Of a DNA stretch of 18,205 nt, positions 1 to 6,473 are shown one piece after another (the stretch's first letter is position 1; each line of letters opens with the position of its first letter). Below the pieces are notes generated by a model. It saw only the letters and a list, made by a program, of their open reading frames with translations. It was not told the DNA's origin and made no database searches. Source of the stretch: Anaerolineae bacterium (GTDB taxonomy: Bacteria > Chloroflexota > Anaerolineae > J102); assembly GCA_026985975.1 (NCBI GenBank), contig JALSPL010000070.1, forward strand, positions 1-18,205, read 5' to 3'. The position numbers and the translations under genes are program-made.

Positions 1-44
1 ATCGCAGCGGTGCCGGGCCGCCGCGATGACGCCCGGAGGCGCTT

Positions 45-485
45 ATCAAGTCTTTCACCACGCACCAAAAAACAGTCATCTTCATTGCCCTGGCGGCCGC
101 CTGGGCCGCCACGCTGGGCAGCCTCTATCTCAGCGAAATCCTGAAATTCATCCCCTGCACCCTGTGCTGGTATCAACGCATTCTCATGTATCCGCTGGCC
201 ATCATCCTGCTGGTGGGCGTATTGCGCCGGGATAAGGGCGTTTTCCTCTATGTCTTGCCCTTCTCCATCCTGGGGATTGGCGTTTCCACCTATCATTATC
301 TGCTGCAAAAGACCGATCTGTTCACCCACAGCGCTGTGTGCAACACCGGCATCCCCTGCACCACCACCTGGATCAACCTCTACGGTTTTGTAACGATTCC
401 ATTCCTGGCTCTCACCGCTTTCCTCATCATCACCCTCACGGGCCTGCTCTTCTGGAGTCAGGAAACGGAACTTGAAGAAGCCTGA
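45..485 (+). CDS. DsbB/BdbC-family disulfide bond formation membrane protein
   Basis: Predicted inner-membrane quinone-linked thiol oxidoreductase that re-oxidises a DsbA-like partner. The reading frame open from position 30 encodes the family signature: residues 20-46 include WAATLGSLY, SEIL and PCTLCWYQR, with the first redox pair at C38 and C41. A second pair, C99 and C105, lies in the loop before the last helix. There are about four hydrophobic segments, and the 146-residue length matches BdbC-type proteins. The first ATG in frame (186) lies after the catalytic CxxC, so it cannot be the start. A perfect GGAGG (35-39) sits 5 nt before an ATC codon at 45, which gives a normal N-terminus (I/M-K-S-F-T). 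I therefore place the start at ATC; a mutated or misread ATG is the alternative. The frame just upstream ends in a TGA at 27-29 that may close a preceding gene (eight codons visible), possibly the thioredoxin-like partner. The family call is firm; the start is uncertain. Confidence 0.88.
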   Translation: MKSFTTHQKTVIFIALAAAWAATLGSLYLSEILKFIPCTLCWYQRILMYPLAIILLVGVLRRDKGVFLYVLPFSILGIGVSTYHYLLQKTDLFTHSAVCNTGIPCTTTWINLYGFVTIPFLALTAFLIITLTGLLFWSQETELEEA

Positions 486-508
486 GCCCGCACTTTCTGG
501 AGGCCATT

Positions 509-1753
509 ATGACCGACGCTCCCTCTGAAACGCCGCCCGAAGCTCACCCCCTCGCGGATGACGCCGAAGTCCTGGTGGGAGATGTCAACACATCTTTCAC
601 GCCGATCGAACCGGAAGATATCGCTCCGGTTATTTCCAACCCCGCAGAAGATACAGCGCCGTCGCCCACTGCGGAAGGCGATGGCGTAGAGCCGCCGCCC
701 TTGCAGACCGCATCCGACTCATCCAACCAGAAACTGCTGGGCTGCCTGCGCGACATCCTGCTGGTGCTGATCAGCATCATTCTGGGCGCTGCATTCGCCC
801 TCACCATCCTTTTGGGATTAAACGGCACCCTGTTCCTCAACGATCGGGATAAAACGACCTATCTCGAAGTCAATCTCAAAACCATGCAGAATCGTCAGGA
901 AGAGATGGCAAAACGCCTGAGCGCACAAAATGACGCCATCGACTCCACCGAGGCCCGGGTGCAGACGCTGGACGATACGCTGCAAGCGTTGGACGGGCGC
1001 ACACAGACGCTGGAGGTGACGCAAACGCGGCAATCTTCCGATATCGAAGCGTTGCAGGCCCGCGCCGATGAGATAGAACAAGCCGCAGAGGCCACCCGCC
1101 AGGAGGTCGCGGCCATGCAGAGCAGCCAGGATGAACTGGCGGCGCAAGTGGCCGGACTGGATGACCAGATCGGCGACATTCAGAACGATATCGCCAAATT
1201 CGAAAAGACAGCGGCCCGATTCGACAGATTTGTGACGGGCCTGGTGACGCTGATTGCCGAAGTTGCGCCGGAAGAAATGGCGACGTCCGCAACGGTTACG
1301 GCGACGACGCCCGCGGCCAGCAGCCCTGTTACCGCCACCGCCACCCTGACGCCCACCCTCACAGCGCCGCCAGCCGTCACGCCCGCACCGGCGGAAGAGC
1401 CTTCCACCCCGGAGCTCTTTCCGCCCACGCGCCCGCTGCCAACCCCCGCCGCCGGTCGCAGCATCATTTTCGGAGCGGCCTGGCTGGACGCCAACAGCAA
1501 TGGCGTTCCCGACGCTGGAGAAACCGTCCTGCCCGGCGTGCGCATCATCTTGCAGGACGCCGACGGAAATTCGCTGCTCAGCATGGTGACCGGCGTGGAC
1601 GGGCGTTTTGCATTCATCAACATGCCGCCGGGCGATTATCGCTTGCTGGCGACGCCCCCGGCCGATTCAACCCTGAACGCGCCCGACGCACAGGCGGTCG
1701 AGGCCGACGCCGATGAACGCATCGAAGTGGATTTCGGACTGACCCAGCCCTGA
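509..1753 (+). CDS. Membrane-anchored coiled-coil protein with C-terminal SdrD-B/Cna-B-like domain
   Basis: Not a recognised named gene. The 414-residue protein has an acidic, proline-rich cytoplasmic N-terminus (residues 1-75) and one strong transmembrane helix (about 80-104). A long Gln/Glu/Asp-rich heptad stretch follows (about 114-240, coiled coil), then a Thr/Pro/Ala-rich linker (about 255-320) of the type that spans cell walls. The C-terminal beta domain (about 322-412) carries the SdrD-B-like hallmark of a D-N-G-x-D-x-G-E loop: WLDANSNGVPDAGE, then LPGVRI, then GVDGRFAFINMPPGDYRL. This implies an envelope-spanning structural or adhesive role with the beta domain outside; that role is inferred from domains only. 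GGAGG at 499-503 lies 5 nt before the ATG. It starts 23 nt after the DsbB-like gene, so co-transcription is likely, and a strong terminator follows the stop. Confidence 0.8.
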   Translation: MTDAPSETPPEAHPLADDAEVLVGDVNTSFTPIEPEDIAPVISNPAEDTAPSPTAEGDGVEPPPLQTASDSSNQKLLGCLRDILLVLISIILGAAFALTILLGLNGTLFLNDRDKTTYLEVNLKTMQNRQEEMAKRLSAQNDAIDSTEARVQTLDDTLQALDGRTQTLEVTQTRQSSDIEALQARADEIEQAAEATRQEVAAMQSSQDELAAQVAGLDDQIGDIQNDIAKFEKTAARFDRFVTGLVTLIAEVAPEEMATSATVTATTPAASSPVTATATLTPTLTAPPAVTPAPAEEPSTPELFPPTRPLPTPAAGRSIIFGAAWLDANSNGVPDAGETVLPGVRIILQDADGNSLLSMVTGVDGRFAFINMPPGDYRLLATPPADSTLNAPDAQAVEADADERIEVDFGLTQP

Positions 1754-1775
1754 TTCTTTGCCGCAGACGCCACAC

Positions 1776-1811
1776 AAGAGGACGCAGGAGCCTTCCTGGC
1801 GTCCTCTTTTT
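1776..1811 (+). terminator. Intrinsic terminator after the coiled-coil protein gene
   Basis: A perfect 10-bp stem (AAGAGGACGC at 1776-1785, GCGTCCTCTT at 1799-1808) is followed immediately by a run of T ending at 1811. The 13-nt loop can pair further (AGGA with TCCT). The T run is on the plus strand only, so it ends the 509-1753 transcript and does not look bidirectional for the convergent rsmD gene, whose stop codon overlaps its last T. Confidence 0.85.
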
Positions 1812-2389
1812 CATGCGTCCGCTTCTCTCCCTTCCGCCGTCATGGGCGCATAAAAATCCAATTGCACGCTGCCATAAAGCCGCGTATCGAATAATGTCAG
1901 ATGCGCCAACGTCGGCTCCTCGTACTCGATGGGATGGATCTGGACGATGACCTGTCCCGCCGGCGTCAATAACTCGGGACGGGCGTCGATGATCTTCAGC
2001 GCCTCCAGCCACAACCCCTTGTATTGCGGCGGGGCCACATAGATAATATCGAAGGGCCCGATATTTTGTCGTCGCAAATACTTGAAGGCGTCGCCCCGCA
2101 CCACATACGCATTGGCGGCCAGCCTCGTATGCTGCAAGTTATGCCCGATAACCTTGAGCGCTGGTTTATAACGCTCGATGAAGGTGACATGCGCCGCCCC
2201 CCGGCTCAGGGCCTCGATTCCCACCGAGCCGGTGCCGCCGAACAGATCCAACACCCGGGCGCCGCGCACCTGCTCGCCCAGAATGCTGAAAAGCGCTTCC
2301 TTGGCGCGATCGGTGATAGGACGCACTGCGTCGCCCGGAACAGATTCCAGTTTGCGCCCTTTGGCGCTGCCAGCGATCACTCTCATCAT
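1811..2389 (-). CDS. rsmD: 16S rRNA (guanine-966 N2)-methyltransferase RsmD
   Basis: SAM-dependent methyltransferase that modifies G966 of 16S rRNA during 30S assembly. The N-terminus MRVIAGSAKGRKL, the RPITDRAKEALFSIL block (residues 23-37) and SAM motif I DLFGGTGSVGIEA (48-60) are diagnostic for RsmD. The catalytic loop reads APPQY (119-123) where most RsmD proteins have DPPY; the acidic first residue is absent. The start is set at the first of two adjacent ATG codons (2389), which forms an ATGA overlap with the stop of the upstream membrane protein gene, so translational coupling is likely. The second ATG (2386) is equally possible. The long open frame that continues upstream is a shadow of the neighbouring gene. 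The 192-residue length is normal for the family. Confidence 0.93.
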   Translation of the reverse strand: MMRVIAGSAKGRKLESVPGDAVRPITDRAKEALFSILGEQVRGARVLDLFGGTGSVGIEALSRGAAHVTFIERYKPALKVIGHNLQHTRLAANAYVVRGDAFKYLRRQNIGPFDIIYVAPPQYKGLWLEALKIIDARPELLTPAGQVIVQIHPIEYEEPTLAHLTLFDTRLYGSVQLDFYAPMTAEGREADA

Positions 2390-2946
2390 TTTTGCTCCGC
2401 AAGAACAATATCGGCGGGCGGCCGCCCGGTGCGCAGAAAAGTCAACAATCGCTCTTTGGTGATCAATTTGCGATCCCACAAGAACCACGCCAGCAAACCA
2501 GCGCCGATGGCGTCCAGTATGATGAGGATAGGTTCCTGAACGATTATTTGCAGATAGGCGTGCAGCATCTCGGCGGGCGTGCCCACATGCTGCCAGGGAT
2601 GCCATCCCCAGCCGCGTAGCGGCCACAACAGCGTCTGCGTAAACCCCCACATCCTGTCTTCGATGAGGTGGGCGGAAAAAGCCAGCAAGTAGGGCAGCCA
2701 GCGCTGCAGACGCCCCGTCGCCGCGGCGCCGGCCCACACCAGCCCATGCAAAAGCAGCGTGTGGCCAAAAAAGAGGGCGGCGTTGGCGTTGGGAAAGATA
2801 AACCAGGCCAGGGGTTTATCCAGCAGGTCGGGCGCCATCACGGCCAGAGCCATCACCCGATAGTCAGCGTCTTCGAACAGGCCTGTGCGACGCTGAATCA
2901 GATTCAGTCCGGCCCAGGTCCATTCGATATGTCCGGTAGGCAACAT
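2386..2946 (-). CDS. Membrane protein resembling YdjM/DUF457-type metal-dependent hydrolases
   Basis: A 186-residue multi-pass membrane protein (about four hydrophobic segments). Spaced acidic and histidine residues (APDLLDKP at 38-45, GHTLLLH at 61-67, AHLIEDRMW at 92-100) recall the PD-x-D, H-R/T-x-x-x-H and H-x-x-x-D pattern of the YdjM/LexA-binding membrane hydrolase superfamily. I infer only this distant similarity; no substrate can be named. It is transcribed divergently from the YhhN-family gene. A TATAAT box ends 7 nt before its ATG, suggesting a leaderless transcript. The stop overlaps the rsmD start by 4 nt, so the two form an operon. Confidence 0.7.
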   Translation of the reverse strand: MLPTGHIEWTWAGLNLIQRRTGLFEDADYRVMALAVMAPDLLDKPLAWFIFPNANAALFFGHTLLLHGLVWAGAAATGRLQRWLPYLLAFSAHLIEDRMWGFTQTLLWPLRGWGWHPWQHVGTPAEMLHAYLQIIVQEPILIILDAIGAGLLAWFLWDRKLITKERLLTFLRTGRPPADIVLAEQK

Positions 2947-2991
2947 AACGCCTATTATACCCGCAATTCCCTTTTGAGCTACAATAGCGCC
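2947..2991. promoter_or_regulatory. Compact divergent promoter pair with -10 boxes next to both start codons
   Basis: The 45 bp between two divergent ATG codons hold a perfect TATAAT for the minus strand (2959-2954, 7 nt from ATG 2946) and a TACAAT for the plus strand (2980-2985, 6 nt from ATG 2992). Neither side has a Shine-Dalgarno sequence or room for one. Transcription starting 6-7 nt after each -10 would begin at or within a base or two of the ATG, so both mRNAs are predicted to be leaderless. No good -35 match is visible on either strand. Confidence 0.6.
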
Positions 2992-3735
2992 ATGAATCTC
3001 ACATCATTGACTTCTCTCCAACGCATCTGGCTGCTGGCGCTGCTGGCATTGTGGGCGACGCTGCTGTTCGGGGGGTTTCTGCTGGGTCCGACCCGAGAAA
3101 ATCGCCGCATTCCCCGCTGGGCGCGCATCGCGTCATCCGCCATCCTGGTGACGGCGGCCTGGAGCTGGCAGGTCTTTGCCATCGGTTCCGCTGCGTGGCT
3201 CTACGCCTTGCTGCTGGCAGCGGGCGTCACCTTCGGGCTGCTGGGCGATCTTTTTCTGGCGAATCTCATCAGCCACAGCCGCAGCCCATCGGTGATGAGC
3301 GGCATCGGCGCTTTCGCCATCGGACATCTGTTTTACATCTCCGGCATCTTGCTGCTGGCCAATCGTTTTCATCTTAACCGGCCCGAGTCAATGCGAGGAG
3401 CGCTCATCGCCCTCTGGTTGGTGGGGCTGGCCGGTTGGTATGGCGCGGTGATGCGCGGCCATGAAAAACCCTCGACGCTGCATTGGGCGGCCCTGCCCTA
3501 CGCCTTGCTGCTGGCGACCACTGCGGGGCTGGCCGCGGGCGTGGCCTGGCGGAATGCCGCGTTCATTCCCCTGGCCCTGGGTGCATTCCTCTTCCTGTTC
3601 AGCGATCTGATCCTGGCAGGAGCCTTATTCAGCGACCTTCATTTCCCATTGATGCACGACGCGGTGTGGCTCGCCTACGGCCCGGGCCAAATGCTCATCG
3701 TTTTCAGCGTCGGCGCGGCGATGTTGCTGGCCTAA
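2992..3735 (+). CDS. YhhN/TMEM86-family membrane protein (lysoplasmalogenase-like)
   Basis: A 247-residue protein with about eight transmembrane helices. It has YhhN-family signature blocks: GLLGDLFLA, GIGAFAIGHLFYISG, LGAFLFLFSDLILA and the C-terminal YGPGQMLIV. Animal and some bacterial members hydrolyse the vinyl-ether bond of lysoplasmalogens; for bacterial members of unknown specificity this remains a family assignment. The conserved aspartates in GDLF and SDLI are the likely active-site residues. The start at 2992 is chosen because the -10-like box lies 6 nt upstream and the upstream in-frame extension is antisense to the neighbouring gene. The stop overlaps the stop of the convergent small membrane protein gene by 4 nt. 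Confidence 0.85.
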   Translation: MNLTSLTSLQRIWLLALLALWATLLFGGFLLGPTRENRRIPRWARIASSAILVTAAWSWQVFAIGSAAWLYALLLAAGVTFGLLGDLFLANLISHSRSPSVMSGIGAFAIGHLFYISGILLLANRFHLNRPESMRGALIALWLVGLAGWYGAVMRGHEKPSTLHWAALPYALLLATTAGLAAGVAWRNAAFIPLALGAFLFLFSDLILAGALFSDLHFPLMHDAVWLAYGPGQMLIVFSVGAAMLLA

Positions 3736-3992
3736 TCCCCCACCCAGCGTTCGATAAGCGATAGCAATCCCCATAAAAACAGAATGAGCCCTGCTCCCGG
3801 TATCAGACAAAGCAAACCAGTGGCCAGGGCCCATTTCCCATAGATCAGATAGATGAGACCGCCGCCGATCATCAACAAGCCCCCCAGCACCAGCCACAAC
3901 ATCTGCCGATCCGTCCGCCGCTTGATACGACGATAATCGGTGGGCGGCAGATCGGCGTCCGATGGGTCGGGGGGCGTCTGATCGGTGGACAT
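3732..3992 (-). CDS. Small two-helix membrane protein of unknown function
   Basis: An 86-residue protein not assigned to a family. It has a soluble Asp/Pro-rich N-terminus, a basic patch (residues 21-29: RRIKRRTDR) and two glycine-rich hydrophobic helices (about 32-51 and 56-79) ending in ERWVGD. The positive patch before helix 1 favours a cytoplasmic N-terminus and a helical hairpin. It is the last gene of the minus-strand polyphosphate kinase operon, 7 nt after the basic small protein gene. No Shine-Dalgarno sequence is visible, so coupling to the upstream stop is likely. Confidence 0.7.
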   Translation of the reverse strand: MSTDQTPPDPSDADLPPTDYRRIKRRTDRQMLWLVLGGLLMIGGGLIYLIYGKWALATGLLCLIPGAGLILFLWGLLSLIERWVGD

Positions 3993-3999
3993 CGGGAGG

Positions 4000-4386
4000 T
4001 CAATCGCCCAGACGCGGCTTGTCGATCTGCTCGAACTTCATTTTCTCGGCAATGTTGGGCCCGGCCTGATAGCTATCCAGCAAGCTGCGCGGACGCAATG
4101 TGTAGGTGTAGATGAAGATATCCTTGTTGATGGGAGAGATGGACTTTTCAGTATGGCGCTGAATCGTCAGGCCGCCCTGCGACTCGCGGGCCTTGGCCTT
4201 ATTGGCAGCGCCCGAGCTGCGTCTGCGCGAACGCCCGCGGCGTCCTCCTGAAGACGCTGACTTTGCAGATTTTCCTTCGCCCGAAGCGGATTTTGCAGAT
4301 GCTTTGGAAGGGGCGTTGGCCTTATTTCGGGCCGAGGAACGGGGGCGGCGACGACGACGACGGGATTTTTTTTGTTCTTCACTCAT
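4000..4386 (-). CDS. Small protein with extremely basic disordered N-terminus and ordered C-terminus
   Basis: A 128-residue protein of no recognised family. Residues 1-72 are almost wholly Lys, Arg, Ser, Ala and Gly, including a run of six arginines after KKS and a later RRGRSRRR patch. This is typical of a disordered polyanion-binding tail. Residues 73-128 are compositionally normal and look folded (GLTIQRHTEKSISPINKDIFIYTYTLRP, then AEKMKFEQIDKP). It lies 11 nt downstream of the PPK2 gene in the same operon, so polyphosphate, RNA or DNA are natural candidate ligands; this is inference. A weak purine-rich stretch (GAAAGAG) precedes the ATG. Its reality is supported by operon spacing and the change of composition within one frame. 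Confidence 0.65.
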   Translation of the reverse strand: MSEEQKKSRRRRRRPRSSARNKANAPSKASAKSASGEGKSAKSASSGGRRGRSRRRSSGAANKAKARESQGGLTIQRHTEKSISPINKDIFIYTYTLRPRSLLDSYQAGPNIAEKMKFEQIDKPRLGD

Positions 4387-4397
4387 ATTTTTCTCTT

Positions 4398-5225
4398 TCA
4401 GACAACGACGATATCCTCAAGTCCCTCTTCGGGATCGGGATACTGGGGATCCATATTTTTCAATGTCTCGACAATAACCTGTGCGACGACATAGTTGCGA
4501 TACCACTTATTGTTGGAAGGGATGATATACCAGGGGGCGTGCTGCGTACTGCATTTCTGGATGGCGTCGGTGTAAGCCGCCATGTAGTCGTCCCACAACT
4601 TTCGTTCTTTTAGATCGCCCTTGGAAAATTTCCAACGCTTGTCAGGGTTATCCAGCCGGGCCTGCAGACGCCGGGCCTGCTCATCCAGCGAGATATGCAG
4701 ATAGAACTTGAGGATAACAACGTCATTTTCGGCCAGATGCTGCTCGAAGCTGTTGATCTGTTCGTAACGCCGGGACCACACATTCTGAGGCACATAATTA
4801 TGAACGCGCACCACCAGCACATCCTCATAGTGCGAGCGGTTGAAGATGCCGATCATGCCCTTTTTGGGCACGGCCTTGTGGATGCGCCACAGATAGTCAT
4901 GGGCGTATTCCTCGGGCGTGGGAACTTTGAAGGACGTCACAGTGACGCCCTGCGGGTTCACCCCGCGCATCACATGCTTGATGGTGCCATCCTTGCCCGC
5001 AGTATCCATCGCTTGCAAGACAATCAGCAAGGATTTTTGGTTCCACGCGTAAAAACGATCCTGATATTTTCGCAACTTCTTGCGCAACTTTTTCAACGAC
5101 TTCGACGCTTCTTTCAGCGATTTGAACTCGCCGGTGTCGTTGGGATCAATGGTGGAAAGATCGACCGCCGCCCCGGGACGAACGCCGTATCGTTCACAAA
5201 AGGTTGTGTGATTGGGTAAAGACAT
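4398..5225 (-). CDS. ppk2: PPK2-family polyphosphate:nucleotide phosphotransferase (class III-like)
   Basis: Transfers phosphate between polyphosphate and nucleotides; class III enzymes phosphorylate AMP and ADP. The 275-residue protein has the Walker A loop AMDTAGKDGT (residues 72-81) and the Walker B region FNRSHYEDVLVVRVH (128-142). The lid region is RRLQARLDNPDKRWKFSKGDLKER (split over 185-208), and PWYIIPSNNKWYRN follows near the C-terminus. The FNRS-H-YEDVLVVRVH form matches class III/PPK2_rel_1 proteins rather than the FDRSWYNRAGVE form of class I; that subclass call comes from motif memory. The Lys-rich N-terminal helix (35-53) is typical. It is the second gene of a four-gene minus-strand operon, 6 nt after the membrane protein gene, with an AGAGGAG Shine-Dalgarno about 10 nt before the ATG. 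Confidence 0.93.
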   Translation of the reverse strand: MSLPNHTTFCERYGVRPGAAVDLSTIDPNDTGEFKSLKEASKSLKKLRKKLRKYQDRFYAWNQKSLLIVLQAMDTAGKDGTIKHVMRGVNPQGVTVTSFKVPTPEEYAHDYLWRIHKAVPKKGMIGIFNRSHYEDVLVVRVHNYVPQNVWSRRYEQINSFEQHLAENDVVILKFYLHISLDEQARRLQARLDNPDKRWKFSKGDLKERKLWDDYMAAYTDAIQKCSTQHAPWYIIPSNNKWYRNYVVAQVIVETLKNMDPQYPDPEEGLEDIVVV

Positions 5226-5231
5226 GAGATA

Positions 5232-5720
5232 TTACTCCTCTGCGGGAGGCGCGCCGAAGATATTGGCGTAGAGGCCCAAAAGAAAACCAAAAAGCAGAAA
5301 GGCGACAAGCCCCCACCAACTGCGGCTCATCTGCACTGCATCCACGTGCACCCAATGCCGCAGGATGATCACGGCGACAACCCAGATGGTGAATCCGAAA
5401 AACGTTGATACGATGAGGGAATCCTTGTTGGAGAGTCTATCCAACGAAACGGCGAACAGAAGGCCCAGGAGAATGGCTATTATAAAATGAATAATGATGC
5501 CGGCTGTCATCATCAGAACTGGCGTTCCCTCAGGAAACAGCACGGCTCCGATGCTGGACAAAAGCGTATCGGCGCCAGGCCCCCACAAATGAGCGCCCGC
5601 AGCCCAGACCAAAAGCATGCCCAGGCCTGCGAAAATTCCGGCGGGAATCCCCTGTCGGGGTTGGAGCTTTGTTCCCATAAAAGGGCGGGAATGTGATTTT
5701 ACGTTTGTCGTACTGCTCAT
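5232..5720 (-). CDS. Four-helix membrane protein of unknown function
   Basis: A 162-residue protein, family not recognised. After a polar N-terminus (1-24) it shows four hydrophobic segments (about 26-46, 65-92, 100-121, 135-153) and a short acidic C-terminus. The glycine-rich helices (GIFAGLGMLLVWAAGAHLWG, then FLLFGFLLGLYANIFG) resemble small predicted channel or accessory membrane proteins, but no function can be assigned. It is the first gene of the operon that continues with ppk2 6 nt downstream. No clear Shine-Dalgarno precedes the ATG at 5720. Its promoter should lie between 5721 and the repeat element starting at 5811, but I could not identify a convincing one. Confidence 0.7.
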   Translation of the reverse strand: MSSTTNVKSHSRPFMGTKLQPRQGIPAGIFAGLGMLLVWAAGAHLWGPGADTLLSSIGAVLFPEGTPVLMMTAGIIIHFIIAILLGLLFAVSLDRLSNKDSLIVSTFFGFTIWVVAVIILRHWVHVDAVQMSRSWWGLVAFLLFGFLLGLYANIFGAPPAEE

Positions 5721-5810
5721 ATCATTGCTCTATGGCTGGATAAGGATGAAAAGTAAATTCTTGCGAAAATAAACAATCCTGAGGCATTGTAGCCAGCGAG
5801 GCGTAAAAGA

Positions 5811-6052
5811 TCAAGTTTGGATGACAGCATGGGGGCGTTTCAAAATGGGGGCGAACGCCAGATTTTGTTCTGCCGCCTCCGCCCTGGGCTGGAAGCCCTG
5901 GGCTACCGGTGCGAAGGCCCTTCGGGCCAGGCCCGAAGGGCTTGGCAAAAGTAGCCCCGAGGTTCACTCGGGGTGATAGCGGCAGTGGCCAAGCGTCCGT
6001 TTTGGGAATTTGCCCAAAATTGAAACGCCCCCATGCTGAGGGGGCTACTTGA
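5811..6052. repeat. 242-bp inverted-repeat element with internal hairpins (MITE/REP-like)
   Basis: The stretch 5721-6161 contains no convincing gene. Its centre is bounded by inverted repeats: TCAAGT at 5811-5816 with ACTTGA at 6047-6052, then, after 8 unmatched bases on each side, a perfect 19-bp pair CAGCATGGGGGCGTTTCAA (5825-5843) with its complement (6020-6038). Inside are a direct repeat GCCCTGGGCT (from 5881 and again from 5895), a 12-bp inverted pair around 5929 (5917-5928 with 5930-5941), and a perfect hairpin CCCCGAG/CTCGGGG (5955-5973). No target duplication is obvious outside 5811 or 6052. The composition resembles dispersed non-autonomous repeats of large bacterial genomes; the class is inferred. 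Confidence 0.7.
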
Positions 6053-6161
6053 CAGAAAACGAAATTTTCATTATAAATTATTGAAGAAGACGCGGCGTCA
6101 TGTTCGCTGCATCCATATTCATCGTTCATCACCCCACACCATTATTTTTTCGGAGGTAACT

Positions 6162-6368
6162 ATGAACGCCAACGAAGCCAGTTGGGATCGCATCATACGC
6201 GTTATTCTTGGTTTGATTCTACTTTATGTTGGTTGGTCCGTCATCCAGCCGCAATTCGGCCTGTGGAGCATCGTGGCGCTGGTGGTCGGCGTCGTTCTGC
6301 TGGTAACAGGGGCCATCGGCACCTGTCCGCTTTACTCTCTGCTCAAGATCAACACCAAAGGTTCCTGA
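6162..6368 (+). CDS. DUF2892 (YgaP-type transmembrane) small inner-membrane protein
   Basis: A 68-residue protein with two transmembrane helices. The family layout is an N-terminal amphipathic stretch (NEASWDRIIRVILGLILL), a glycine-rich second helix (ALVVGVVLLVTGAIG) and the conserved GTCPLYSLLKINT end. This matches the DUF2892/YgaP membrane-anchor domain, which in other bacteria is fused to or found near rhodanese-type sulfur-handling proteins; here it stands alone. The start at 6162 is supported by GGAGG at 6152-6156, 5 nt upstream. The longer upstream frame runs into the repeat element and is not coding. An AT-rich stretch near 6065-6082 could hold the promoter. Confidence 0.88.
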   Translation: MNANEASWDRIIRVILGLILLYVGWSVIQPQFGLWSIVALVVGVVLLVTGAIGTCPLYSLLKINTKGS

Positions 6369-6391
6369 TCCAGCGGACCGTCTTTGCTTGT

Positions 6392-6427
6392 ACGGAGCAA
6401 CGATGCGAAAAGGCGTCGTTGCTCCGT
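6392..6427. terminator. Strong stem-loop between the DUF2892 gene and rsmA
   Basis: A perfect 12-bp inverted repeat (ACGGAGCAACGA at 6392-6403 with its complement at 6416-6427) extends inward by one T-G wobble and two more pairs. The result is a 15-bp stem closed by a GAAAAG loop. No T run follows on either strand, so it is not a standard intrinsic terminator. It may be a Rho-associated 3' end, an RNA-stability element or a boundary for rsmA. It lies 23 nt after the DUF2892 stop and 46 nt before the rsmA ATG. Confidence 0.6.
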
Positions 6428-6473
6428 TACGCGTTGGCCACAAAACGCCCGCTTCCCTCTTCGTCTCATCTCC

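Noticed and set aside
1..29. Tail of an upstream gene ending at TGA 27-29
   Set aside because: Only eight codons are visible and nothing in them is recognisable. Mentioned with the DsbB-like gene but not called.
26..235. Plus-strand frame starting at ATG 26
   Set aside because: It overlaps the DsbB-like coding frame, has no family signal and no Shine-Dalgarno. The GGAGG at 35-39 is inside it.
5950..5980. T-arm-like sequence (CCGAG-GTTCA-CTCGG) suggesting a tRNA
   Set aside because: No acceptor stem, D arm or anticodon arm can be built around it. It is better explained as a hairpin of the repeat element.
5722..6132. Minus-strand open frame of 136 codons
   Set aside because: It translates the inverted-repeat element, has no domain-like composition and no ribosome binding site. 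It exists because the repeat is GC-rich.
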